Assembly (NCBI GenBank): GCA_022778585.1
Contig: JALFTI010000002.1
Coordinates: 1 to 64,000, forward strand
Source of the DNA: Pygmaiobacter massiliensis
GTDB lineage: Bacteria > Bacillota > Clostridia > Oscillospirales > Ruminococcaceae
Direction of reading: 5' to 3'
DNA: 64,000 bases
Below, in pieces: positions 28,903-38,149 of this stretch. Position 1 is the stretch's first letter. Each line of letters begins with the position of its first letter. The position numbers were made by a program, and so were the translations under genes. Under the pieces are notes generated by a model that did no database searches, was not told the origin of the DNA, and worked only from the letters and a program-made list of their open reading frames with translations.

Positions 28903-30284
28903 GCCTGTTGATCCAGTTCCTGGGCCACCTTCATCATAATGGCGCATTCCATGCGTTTTTTAAACAATTTGCAGCCATAATCGTACACGCCGCGAATAGA
29001 GCCGGTGGCATGGTAGGCGTTGGCCGCGCAGCCGCCCGAACAGTAAAGCTTAGCCCAGCAGTCGGCACATTCGGGGCGGGCATAGGCATTGCACTGGAAA
29101 AATTCCTTCTGCCGGTCGGGGTTTGTAACCCCGTGCCAAATGTCGCCCAGCTTGTAAGATTCTTCCCCTACAAACTGGTGGCAGGGATACAGGTCACCCC
29201 AGGGAGTAACCGCCATATATTCGGTGCCCGAACCGCAGCCGGAAATCCGTTTGTAGATGCAGGGGCCGCCGGTCAAATCGATCATATAGTGGTAGAAGGT
29301 GATCGGGCGGCCTTCCTTTTGCCGGCGCAGCATTTCGCGGGCCAAAATTTCGTACTGCTCGTACAAAACGGGCAGGTCCTCTTCGGTCAAAGCGGCGGGG
29401 TCATCCGGCGCGCAGACGACCGGCTCCATGCTTAATTCGGTAAAGCCCAGGTCGGCCATGGTAAAAATATCATTGGTAAAGTCCGGGTTTGCATGGGTAA
29501 AGGTTCCCCGCATATAATAGTTTTTACCGCCGCGCGCAGCTACAAGCTTTTGAAATTTCGGCACGATCTTCTCCCAGCTGCCGTTGCCGGCATAATCTAC
29601 CCGCACCCGGTCGTGAATCTCTTTGCGGCCATCCAGGCTGAGCACCACATTGCTCATCTCGCGGTTGCAAAAGTCGATCACATCATCGTCAATCAGCATG
29701 CCATTGGTGGTGAGGGTGAACCGGAACAGCTTATTGCAGGCAGCCTCCCGGCTGCGGGCGTATTCTACCAGCTGTTTTACCACCGTCCAGTTCATCAGCG
29801 GCTCGCCGCCAAAAAAGTCCACTTCCAGGTTGTGTCTGCTGCCGGAATTTGCAATCAAAAATTCCAGTGCCTGCCGGCCTACCTCAAAGCTCATAAGCGC
29901 CCGTTCACCATGGTATTTGCCCTGGCTTGCAAAGCAATAGGCACAGTTCAGGTTGCAGGTGTGCGCCACATGCAGACAAAGGGCCTTTACAATACCGGCC
30001 GAACGGTCTTTCAGTTCTCCGGCCATTGGGGCAAAGGTGTCAGCGGCCCACAGTTTTCCCGCCTTTTCCAGTGCTGCCACATCATCATAGCACTGGGAAA
30101 GGTCTGCACTGGTTACATCCGGCCGGTCGGCATACCGTTTGGCCAAAATCTGCAAAACCTCCTCACGGGGGTGGTCCTTATACAGGGCAATCAGATCGTA
30201 GGCTACCTCATCCACTGCATGAATCGAACCAGAGCAGGAGTCCAGTACGATATTGTATCCATTTAATTTGTACTGATGTACCAT
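28899..30284 (-). CDS. scfB: SCIFF-peptide radical SAM/SPASM thioether maturase (ScfB-like)
   Basis: CNLNCAYCF radical SAM motif; SPASM region PCHQF...CADCWAKLYCSGGC; precursor gene immediately upstream. Confidence 0.92.
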   Translation of the reverse strand: MVHQYKLNGYNIVLDSCSGSIHAVDEVAYDLIALYKDHPREEVLQILAKRYADRPDVTSADLSQCYDDVAALEKAGKLWAADTFAPMAGELKDRSAGIVKALCLHVAHTCNLNCAYCFASQGKYHGERALMSFEVGRQALEFLIANSGSRHNLEVDFFGGEPLMNWTVVKQLVEYARSREAACNKLFRFTLTTNGMLIDDDVIDFCNREMSNVVLSLDGRKEIHDRVRVDYAGNGSWEKIVPKFQKLVAARGGKNYYMRGTFTHANPDFTNDIFTMADLGFTELSMEPVVCAPDDPAALTEEDLPVLYEQYEILAREMLRRQKEGRPITFYHYMIDLTGGPCIYKRISGCGSGTEYMAVTPWGDLYPCHQFVGEESYKLGDIWHGVTNPDRQKEFFQCNAYARPECADCWAKLYCSGGCAANAYHATGSIRGVYDYGCKLFKKRMECAIMMKVAQELDQQA

Positions 30285-30337
30285 CCAAAATCCTCCATAG
30301 CCGCCTTGTGCGGCAGTTTTCAAGCTGCCTGTATAGC

Positions 30338-30370
30338 AAAAAAAATACCGCCTGTTATAAAGGCGGCATT
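30338..30370 (-). terminator. Hairpin plus U8 between scfA and scfB (attenuator)
   Basis: Minus strand CCGCCT-loop-AGGCGG then T8. Confidence 0.7.
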
Positions 30371-30383
30371 TTTACGGCAATGC

Positions 30384-30530
30384 TTACTTGTTTTTGTTCT
30401 CGCACTGCTGGTTGGCAACACCGCAGCTGGTCTTGCAGGCAGACTGGCAGGAGGTCTGGCACTCGCCGCAGCCGCCGTTCTTGGCGCTGGCGCACAGATC
30501 GCGGGTCTCAATGGTCTTAATTCTTTCCAT
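30384..30530 (-). CDS. scfA: SCIFF RiPP precursor peptide (48 aa), absent from ORF track
   Basis: MERIKTIETRDLCASAKNGGCGECQTSCQSACKTSCGVANQQCENKNK, translated by hand from the minus strand; diagnostic CGECQxSCQSACKTSC core. Confidence 0.95.
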   Translation of the reverse strand: MERIKTIETRDLCASAKNGGCGECQTSCQSACKTSCGVANQQCENKNK

Positions 30531-30602
30531 GGTCGTACTCTCCAATCCTATACATGATAGATGACGGACGCCCGCTGGTGCAGGTCTCCATAATTACAAT
30601 AG

Positions 30603-30632
30603 AGTATACCACGCGGCTTATTTTTCTGTCAA
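30603..30632 (-). promoter_or_regulatory. Sigma-A type promoter for scfA
   Basis: Minus strand TTGACA - 18 nt - TATACT. Confidence 0.75.
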
Positions 30633-30881
30633 GCTGGGGGCGAGATTTCGGCCGGTTTTGCCAACAGCATGGTTACGGCGAAACGGCGCAGGCGCCGCGC
30701 AATTTTTTAAAGGAAAAGGGTGAGCAGAACACCTGTCTGCTGGCTTTTTGTTTTATCGTTTTTATAAAGCGGTGAAAAAGGGAATGGGAGAGGGGAGGTC
30801 TCGGGCCGGACCTGTGCCGATAAAGCCCAAAAGGACATGTTTTAAGTAAAAATACTATTTTTACACGGGAACAAAGTTTTT

Positions 30882-31709
30882 TCAACGCCGCAGAAGGCGC
30901 ACGGAGGCAAAGCCCAAAACAACCGGAAAAATAATGCCCGCTGTTACGCCGGTCACATCCCCGCGCGCCAGGCTCACCACCACTCCCACTAAACATAGTA
31001 TCATGATTGCTGCCACCGCCAGGCTGAACAGGCGTTTTGCTTTGCCAGCCGGCTGTTTGCCCTGTATTAGACCGAACAGCTCCAAGGGGGTGTCAACTGT
31101 GTGATCAGCGCCGTTTTGCACCAGTTCTTTTTTGGTTCGAAAACCCCAGGTAACACCACAGCTGCGGCAGTGGGCGTTTTGTGCGGTCTGCATGTCCACC
31201 CCGGAATCGCCCACATATAATGCCTGGCTGGCGGAAATTCCCATAAGAGTTAATGCCCGGTTTACCCCAGCAGGGTTCGGTTTAATGATACCGCCCTGCT
31301 GGCCGCACACCGCATCGAATACTCCGGGAAATTCCCGTTCGATCAGCGGCTGTACAAATTCGTCAGGTTTGTTTGAAACCACTGCCAGCTTTACGCCTTC
31401 TTTTTTCAAGGCATGCAGAAGTTCGGCAATACCAGGGTAGGGAACGGTTTTGTCAAACATATGGGCAGAATAATATTCATCAAAGATACGCTCGGCCTTT
31501 TCTACGGTTTCCGAATTGGCACAAGCTTCGGGCGGCAGCATGCGCAGCACCATGTTATGTCGGCCGCTTCCCACAAAATATTTAAAGTCCTCCTCGGTGC
31601 GTTCACAAAAACCGCAGCCCACTAACGCTTTGTTGCCCGCGCAGGTCAAATCGGCAATGGTGTTCAATAAAGTACCGTCCAAATCAAAAATTACGGCTTG
31701 AAATTCCAT
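30882..31709 (-). CDS. HAD-family hydrolase (phosphoglycolate-phosphatase-like) with C-terminal TM hairpin
   Basis: VIFDLDGTLLNTIADL, AVVSNKPDEF, YVGDSGVDMQTA; two hydrophobic helices at C-terminus. Confidence 0.88.
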   Translation of the reverse strand: MEFQAVIFDLDGTLLNTIADLTCAGNKALVGCGFCERTEEDFKYFVGSGRHNMVLRMLPPEACANSETVEKAERIFDEYYSAHMFDKTVPYPGIAELLHALKKEGVKLAVVSNKPDEFVQPLIEREFPGVFDAVCGQQGGIIKPNPAGVNRALTLMGISASQALYVGDSGVDMQTAQNAHCRSCGVTWGFRTKKELVQNGADHTVDTPLELFGLIQGKQPAGKAKRLFSLAVAAIMILCLVGVVVSLARGDVTGVTAGIIFPVVLGFASVRLLRR

Positions 31710-31778
31710 GAGAAAATGCTCCTTTGTAAAAATTGCAGCCTCGCGCGGCGAAGTAAGCTTTGCAGCTGCGGCGGGAAG

Positions 31779-33173
31779 TTACATATTAAACTGCAGGCGG
31801 TTTGCCAGCGTGTATTCTACACTGCGTACCCGCAGGGTGGTGCGGGATGGGGTATAAATGGAAAGATTACACCGCCCTTCGTTGGCGGCAATGGGGTTTT
31901 GACGCAGGCGAAAGGCCAGATCATTGGTATAAACCGAAACCAGATAGCGGGTAAAGCCGCGGGTATACTGTACGGTAAAAGTGCGGTTTTCGTTTTTACA
32001 GACGCCTTCGGTAAAAAAAGCCTCCAGGTGAGCCAGGCACCAAACCAGCGCGAAAACAAAAGCCAAAGCTAAAAGCCAGGTTAAACCAGGCAAAGCCCAA
32101 AGGGACACCCCGCACAGGGCCAAGGTTAATGCTGCCGCTGCGCCGCATTTCCACAGAAAACTGGTTGGTTTGCGCCGCCGGGGATTGCACAGCCGCTGGC
32201 GCGGTAAGGTGAATTCCGGCAAAAAGCGCCGCAGCTGAAATTCGGCATCGGCCGGTCGAATGACAACTAACGGAAGTTCCCTGCCATGAAACCCGCCGGC
32301 GGTCAGATAAACCGGCCAGCGGTGCAGCAAGCGCGCCCAAAGTGTAAGATGCACCGAACTGGAATTGACACAGGCAATTAAAATGCGCCGTTCTGTATGG
32401 GTAAAAAAACCACTGCGGGTAATAAGCACCCCTTGGCACCGGCGCAACGAAAAACCGGCGGTAGATAAAAAACTGCGCAGAAGAGACAGAACACCCAGAT
32501 AGAACATTAAGGTAACCAGCATGGAAAGGCCTGCTGGGAGTATGGCCGCAACCAGTTGTTCGGTGCGCACAAATCCGGCTTCGGCCGCAGCTTGTAAGTG
32601 CATTAATCTATTGTTTTCAAAACGGGTCAAACGCCATACGGTCAGCACCGAAAGGGCACAGGTGGCCAAAATATTGGCAGAAAGAGCAACAAATAGCAGC
32701 CGGTCAAAACCGCCGGGTTCAAATACCGTGTGGGTATCACGGGCGGGCATCAGCTCATCGGCCAGCTGGCGCGCACGCGTGCGGGGCAAGGTAAGCTGAA
32801 CGCTGGGTACAGGGTGTTCACTTTTAAAATACAATGTTACCTGTGATGCTCCCAGCAGCCGGCACAAGAGTGTGCGGCGCAGCTGCACAGCGCTTAGTTG
32901 GCTGCGCATGTAAAAGACACTGCGGGAAAAAAGAACACCCCGGTCTGCTATGACAGCCCCGGGAACGATGGATACGGTACCAAACCGCCATAAAAAGTAC
33001 CCCAGTAAAATAAACCCGCACAAAATGCCTGCCGATTGTCCCAAAGCAAGCCGGACTGCATGCAGGTCAAGGTCCAATAAGGCATTTACGGCTGGAACCA
33101 GGCAAAGAGCCAGTGCATATCGGATAAGCCCTGCATACTGCAGAGGGTGCAGGTGAAAGCGTTCTGCTTCCAT
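31779..33173 (-). CDS. PH-domain (bPH2, YdbT-like) membrane protein
   Basis: Starts MEAERFHLHPLQYAGLIRY; repeated TM-pair/bPH2 arrangement; ORF-track 606-aa start is upstream read-through of another frame. Confidence 0.7.
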   Translation of the reverse strand: MEAERFHLHPLQYAGLIRYALALCLVPAVNALLDLDLHAVRLALGQSAGILCGFILLGYFLWRFGTVSIVPGAVIADRGVLFSRSVFYMRSQLSAVQLRRTLLCRLLGASQVTLYFKSEHPVPSVQLTLPRTRARQLADELMPARDTHTVFEPGGFDRLLFVALSANILATCALSVLTVWRLTRFENNRLMHLQAAAEAGFVRTEQLVAAILPAGLSMLVTLMFYLGVLSLLRSFLSTAGFSLRRCQGVLITRSGFFTHTERRILIACVNSSSVHLTLWARLLHRWPVYLTAGGFHGRELPLVVIRPADAEFQLRRFLPEFTLPRQRLCNPRRRKPTSFLWKCGAAAALTLALCGVSLWALPGLTWLLALAFVFALVWCLAHLEAFFTEGVCKNENRTFTVQYTRGFTRYLVSVYTNDLAFRLRQNPIAANEGRCNLSIYTPSRTTLRVRSVEYTLANRLQFNM

Positions 33174-33175
33174 TT

Positions 33176-33589
33176 TTACACCTGCCTTTCCGTTAAAAGC
33201 CTGCGTAAAGCAGAGATATCCTCTACTGGAAGCCCCACCACTATGGTTAGGCGCCCGGAAGAGGTAACCGAAAGCACACCGGTTCCCAACATTCGGGAAA
33301 GTGGTGTGGTAAATTTGCCGGTAGAGGAGATGTAGCGCACCGGTATTTTTACAACGCTGCGCCAGAAAAAACCCCGGGTAATCACAAATTCGCGGCCGCG
33401 CAGTTCTACGGTATAACCGAAAGCGCGCAGCCGGCAGAATAAAAAGCCGGCTAAAATACCTGCTATGGCCGTTAAAAAACCCAAAAAAGGCCCCAACAGG
33501 AAATGGACCAAAAATCCTAAAACAATAAAGCCAATTGCCAGCCAAAAAGCAGGCAGTAAAGCGCCTTTTGCGGTAACAGCAGTTTTCAA
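33176..33589 (-). CDS. PH-domain (YdbS-like) membrane protein
   Basis: N-terminal TM pair, TVELRGREFVITRGFFWRSVVKIPVRYIS. Confidence 0.75.
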   Translation of the reverse strand: MKTAVTAKGALLPAFWLAIGFIVLGFLVHFLLGPFLGFLTAIAGILAGFLFCRLRAFGYTVELRGREFVITRGFFWRSVVKIPVRYISSTGKFTTPLSRMLGTGVLSVTSSGRLTIVVGLPVEDISALRRLLTERQV

Positions 33590-33641
33590 AATGGCGCACC
33601 TCCTACTAACAGTTTGGCAGGATAGATGATGAAGATAAGCC

Positions 33642-35048
33642 TTACCAGCCAGACGCTACAGCCTGTCCCTGTACAATAGCAGACAGACCGGCGGCTACAG
33701 TTTGTACATAGCTGGAGCGAATTGCATACCGGGCTTCACCATCCACCTCAATGGCATGGCGGCGCAGACCATAGGGAATAAAACGAACAGTATGGGTTTG
33801 CGCCTTGGCGTCTTCCTCTTCAGGGGTCATGGTAAAAGTAAGGGTCAGTTCCGGCAAAATGTTTTCTGCAGGGTCCTCCATCTCGTATTCGGCCTCAAAA
33901 GAGATTAACAACTGGTAAATCTCTGAAAAGTCCCGGTCAGAAAGAGAAATTCCGTTGCACACAGCAGTGGTACCATCCAACTGAAATACATATTTATCGG
34001 TTCCGTTTTCGGTGCGCACTACGGCCTCGATTTGGGCAACCTCTTCCATGTTGGGGGCAAAGAGGTTCCGGTTCATTAATGCAAAATAGTCAGCATTCTC
34101 CCAGCCCATCTGTGCAATAGGAAGGGTGTATACCGCGTCAATACCCTCTTTACAAATATAGTAATAATCTCCGCTGCGGTTACCCAATGCCAGTCGGGTT
34201 TCCTCACCGTTGATGGTGTAATAAAGGGGGTGAACCCAGTCTCCGCTCTGATTAGTCAGCCCATAGGAGACAAGTTCTTCAGGGGTGGGCGTAAGTTGAA
34301 CAACCCGACCTGCCTGCAAAGTATTTAAACTAAAAAAGCAGGCAGTCAGGCTTCCTGTGTCAGCATATCCGGAACGCCCGTCGCTGGATGAAACGGTATA
34401 TTCCAGCAGATTTCCGGCACCATCCACAAAGGGGTGCGGCAAAAGAGAAATATCAAACCGGCCATTTTGGTTTGAAAAGTGAATCTGTTCGGGGAAAGTT
34501 TCACTCTCCGAAGTATTATTGACCAGCTCCAAACTCATATAACAGGTTACATCCTGCAAAAACAGCGAAGCATCTTCCTGGCTAAGCAAGTAAACCGGTC
34601 CATTTTCGGAAAGCCGCAAAAAATAGCCGCCCGAATCTTCATCCTGCGCCCCAATGGTCAGGTTGATGACGGTATCATCTATATAAACAATATCTACCTG
34701 GGCATGAGGACGGTCGAACCCCAAATCCTGCTCTTCTGAAATATGCAGGTTACTGGTGGCAACAATTTGTGTGCAACCTTGTGCCAGCAGATCAAAAGCC
34801 TGCTGGCTGCACGGCAGGCCGGAAAGTTCCGGACAGTGGTAAATGCCATCGGACAGGCTGACCGTATAACTGCCAGAATCATTTTTGATCTGGACCTGCG
34901 ATAGAACTGCAGCGGCCCGATCAGAAAGAGTAATGGTCACAGGGCGCCGCTCGTCAGAGATATGACCTAAAAACGAGAGAAGCCAAACCAAAACACCCAG
35001 CACGGCAAATACACATACTGCCGTAAAGAGCGGTTTATTCTGTTTCAT
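33642..35048 (-). CDS. DUF4340-like membrane-anchored protein
   Basis: N-terminal TM; repeated LGAQDEDSGGYFLRLSENGPVYLL / LGNRSGDYYYICKEGIDAVYTL type segments. Confidence 0.65.
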   Translation of the reverse strand: MKQNKPLFTAVCVFAVLGVLVWLLSFLGHISDERRPVTITLSDRAAAVLSQVQIKNDSGSYTVSLSDGIYHCPELSGLPCSQQAFDLLAQGCTQIVATSNLHISEEQDLGFDRPHAQVDIVYIDDTVINLTIGAQDEDSGGYFLRLSENGPVYLLSQEDASLFLQDVTCYMSLELVNNTSESETFPEQIHFSNQNGRFDISLLPHPFVDGAGNLLEYTVSSSDGRSGYADTGSLTACFFSLNTLQAGRVVQLTPTPEELVSYGLTNQSGDWVHPLYYTINGEETRLALGNRSGDYYYICKEGIDAVYTLPIAQMGWENADYFALMNRNLFAPNMEEVAQIEAVVRTENGTDKYVFQLDGTTAVCNGISLSDRDFSEIYQLLISFEAEYEMEDPAENILPELTLTFTMTPEEEDAKAQTHTVRFIPYGLRRHAIEVDGEARYAIRSSYVQTVAAGLSAIVQGQAVASGW

Positions 35049-35318
35049 AAATTGCCTCCTTGAATGGCAGGCGGCAGACCGCTGTGCCTGTTGGTATTAT
35101 ACAAAAAAGCAAGCCTAAAAGAAAGCCCCAACCAGCAGCAGAGAAAAGCGAAAACAAGACCTAAAGGGAAAAAATGATTTTTTGCTTGCGGAATTTGTGA
35201 AGCCAAAAGATTTTATATAAAGTTTTTGGCTTTTCAATATTTCTCTTGCAAAACAAAAAAAGTATGGTAAAATATTAAATACGCGATACGCCAATTTAGA
35301 AAGCAGCGTTATAAATAT

Positions 35319-35395
35319 GCGTCCGTAGCTCAGTTGGATAGAGCGTTCGGCTCCGACCCGGAAGGCCGCTGGTTCGAATCCAGTCGGGCGCACCA
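35319..35395 (+). tRNA. tRNA-Arg(CCG)
   Basis: Anticodon loop CTCCGAC, stem TTCGG/CCGGA, encoded CCA. Confidence 0.95.
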
Positions 35396-35397
35396 AA

Positions 35398-35434
35398 CCG
35401 CCGCAAGCAAAACAGCTTGCGGCGGTTTTATTTT
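35398..35434 (+). terminator. Terminator after tRNA-Arg(CCG)
   Basis: CCGCCGCAAGC-aaaaca-GCTTGCGGCGG-TTTT. Confidence 0.85.
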
Positions 35435-35587
35435 GTAAATTTTGCAGTTAAAATGATCTGTTCAAAAGTTGTTTTTGATACTGCTAAGCATTTGCCGCCG
35501 AGTTTATAGAGTATTGAATCCCAAAAAATTTGCAGTATACGCACATACACAATTTTTATCTTGTGGAAGTATCTCGTGTCTAGTTTT

Positions 35588-36352
35588 TTATTTCATTTCA
35601 GGTGTAATTTCCCCCAGTTGCTCCAACCGAAAGCGAATGGCCTTTTCGGTTCTTCGATGCTGTTGAGCAAGAAGCGGTATGGTATAGCCACGACGAAAAT
35701 TATGTATAAGCATGCTTTCCTCCGCTTTAGTCCAGGGTTTTCCAGCATTGCTTAAAGATTTTTTTCCATCTTTGTTATTCAAGGTTTGAACTTCTTTTAA
35801 CAATATCCGTTTTTCAAACCCGCCTTTCTGTTCACGCTTTTCTTTTCGCAGGGTCGTTAGTTGATTCCAGGTGTACCCTCGCGCTGTTACCACAGCACCT
35901 AAAACTTCCAGTAAATCTGCTAACTCTTCCAAAGATTTATTTTGTTGATAATTTCCCACTTCTTCGTCCAACTTTTCATCCAGTAAACGCAGGTATTCCT
36001 CGTCAGAGAGAGTTTCCCGAACACAAACATTTCCATCTGTCTCGATAATCTCTGGAATGCGGTCGCGCACCAATTTGTGATAGAGTTTCTTTTGCACAAC
36101 AACAGCTGTTTTTTCAACTTTCTTCGGTCGTTCATTCTGGGTAGGGACGCTTTGTGGATAGTAGAGCGAAAAGTCCTGTTTTGGACAATTGTTTTGTCGT
36201 GCAATTTCCGAAGCCATGATATCATACAGATAACGGATATCCGAGATTTTTGAACCGGAATAAAGTTTTTTTTGAATAAACTCTGTGGGGGATTCTCCCA
36301 ATCTTTTTGCAAAAGCTGCTTCAAACTTTTGACGATTCGATAGATTATTCAT
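35588..36352 (-). CDS. MazG-like NTP pyrophosphohydrolase domain fused to a C-terminal HTH/Myb-like domain
   Basis: KLVRDRIPEIIETDG ... LDEKLDEEVGNYQQNKSLEELADLLEVLGAV; C-terminal WTKAEESMLIHNFRRGYTIPLLAQQHRRTEKAIRFRLEQLG. Confidence 0.75.
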   Translation of the reverse strand: MNNLSNRQKFEAAFAKRLGESPTEFIQKKLYSGSKISDIRYLYDIMASEIARQNNCPKQDFSLYYPQSVPTQNERPKKVEKTAVVVQKKLYHKLVRDRIPEIIETDGNVCVRETLSDEEYLRLLDEKLDEEVGNYQQNKSLEELADLLEVLGAVVTARGYTWNQLTTLRKEKREQKGGFEKRILLKEVQTLNNKDGKKSLSNAGKPWTKAEESMLIHNFRRGYTIPLLAQQHRRTEKAIRFRLEQLGEITPEMK

Positions 36353-36416
36353 TGTACTTCTCCTTCCAGCAATGCACTACAGGAGGATAATAAAACAGAC
36401 CTTTCCCTTCGTAAAT

Positions 36417-36806
36417 TTATTTTTTGTATTCCTTACGAAGCTTATTTAATATGGTTTCATCCGCTGGGCAAAATTCATACTGGTCAATCTCACCTACGGT
36501 GATCCAGCGGATATCGTTGTGTTCCAGCTTTTGAGGCACACCTTCCCGGATAGTGGCATGGAAGAGGGTCAGATGCACCATCAGGTCGGGATATTCATGG
36601 GTTACATCCATGAACAACTCTCCAACATCCAGGGTGATTGCTAATTCCTCCTGGCACTCACGGACGAGGGCCTGCTGTTTTGTCTCGCCGGGCTCTACCT
36701 TGCCGCCTACAAACTCCCACAGCAATCCCCGGGCCTTTTGGGGCGGGCGCTGGCAGATCATAAACTTGTCTTTATCCCAAATTAGGGCCGCTACTACCTC
36801 TACCAT
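36417..36806 (-). CDS. NUDIX hydrolase (MutT-like)
   Basis: Nudix box GGKVEPGETKQQALVRECQEEL. Confidence 0.93.
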   Translation of the reverse strand: MVEVVAALIWDKDKFMICQRPPQKARGLLWEFVGGKVEPGETKQQALVRECQEELAITLDVGELFMDVTHEYPDLMVHLTLFHATIREGVPQKLEHNDIRWITVGEIDQYEFCPADETILNKLRKEYKK

Positions 36807-37073
36807 TTGCTTGCATCCCCTTTCCTTATTTCTATTATAGGAATAATGCCTAGTTGCAGCAAGATATAGCGATCCTTTTGGGCTTTTTGCTGCAATATTA
36901 TGGCGGGCTTTGGTTACAGGCGTATATGAAAGCAGGCGCTATTGTGCAGACGCCAAACGGTTTGGTTTGTGCTGCTTGGGTTACTGAAAAATAAAAAGAA
37001 AATTGTTTCTACCAAAAGTAGTCTATAAATTCAGCCGCAGGCGAAAAACCTGCGGCCAAGTTGCTTTTAAAGT

Positions 37074-37290
37074 TTATCTATTGCAATTTTTTGAGAAACA
37101 GCATGACCCTAATGCGTTGGATAATAGCCAACCGATAAGCCCCATATATAACATGGAGTTAATGGGGCTGGAAGTAATAGCACAAGAGCCGGTGGAGCAG
37201 CCTACCAAAACATAGTACCCCAGCCCTGTCAGTGCACCCGCCAAGGTAAATAGAATGGGGCGCAGCCATTTTTTGATGCACTTCTTCATA
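37074..37290 (-). CDS. Small Cys-rich membrane protein (DUF6132-like)
   Basis: ILFTLAGALTGLGYYVLVGCSTGSCAITSSPINSMLYMGLIGWLL. Confidence 0.6.
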
Positions 37291-37480
37291 TCAATCATTC
37301 TCCTTTTGCGTTGATTATTCAGATAAAAAGCCGGTGTACGGAATAGTTTTACAACGGAAGAGACAAAAGCTAAATGTTAGTGCCAGATTATAACTTGATG
37401 GTTCCTACTTTGTTTGTGTGTTTCACTATACAAGAAAATGAAGCTTATTTCTGTGATGAAATCACATAAGACCATGGCTT

Positions 37481-37858
37481 TTGGAGAAAGACAGGAATTT
37501 GCAGATTATTTTGTCATGTTCGCATAAAAAACAAATGGTCTTTATCTCTGAAGAGAAGGATAACCAATGCTTAATGGGTAATTTGAAGAACTTCAATGGA
37601 TTCTCGCCAATAAAAATTGCGGATTGCAAATCACAGCTATGTAAAGAGCCTAGCCAAATTTTTCTATCGCTTTTAGAGGGATGCGGCACAGAAAAAGATC
37701 GGTTAAAGGGCCTTTTTATCAAACACCAAGATGTATTGCTGTTTAGCAGGCAGAAAGAACTGCTAAAAGAAGAAAAATTCCTTAGCGTATCTGGTGTTGT
37801 AATACCCTCCGGAAACAATATAAAGGGGAAGGCAACTGGGGCTGTGGTATTGCAGTAA
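37481..37858 (+). CDS. Hypothetical protein, no recognised domain
   Basis: 125-aa open frame with TTG start in an AT-rich stretch; no motif. Confidence 0.35.
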   Translation: MEKDRNLQIILSCSHKKQMVFISEEKDNQCLMGNLKNFNGFSPIKIADCKSQLCKEPSQIFLSLLEGCGTEKDRLKGLFIKHQDVLLFSRQKELLKEEKFLSVSGVVIPSGNNIKGKATGAVVLQ

Positions 37859-38149
37859 TAGTGTATGAAAAGTGCTGGCCAGCATAAACTGGTACTGGTA
37901 ATTTTTATTTGGGAGTTTGATGTGCTTGCAGATAAAAATTGAAAAATTCCGTTTGGGTTTTAAATAGCTGGATAAACCCAGTGCTTTCCCAGTTGTTTAA
38001 TCCTGCTTTTCAGGCAAAAATATGAGGTGCGCAGTAGGAAAATGAATAGCCGGCATGACAAAGTATGTCAACTATCCAATATTTGGGGTATTTGCTTTTC
38101 AAAATATAGCTAGGTGTGAAAAGACACTTCAGAGATTAGGAGGGCTTTT

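Noticed and set aside
33174-33599. N-terminal 142 residues of the 606-aa ORF 31779-33599
   Set aside because: Out-of-frame reading of the YdbS-like gene; true start is most likely MEAERFHLHP at 33173.
37034-37056. GCCGCAGGcgaaaaaCCTGCGGC hairpin as a riboswitch or sRNA
   Set aside because: Probably just a weak terminator downstream of the small membrane protein gene; no promoter or further structure.
35319-38100. tRNA-Arg(CCG)-associated integrative element
   Set aside because: No integrase, and I could not find a repeat of the tRNA 3' end downstream.
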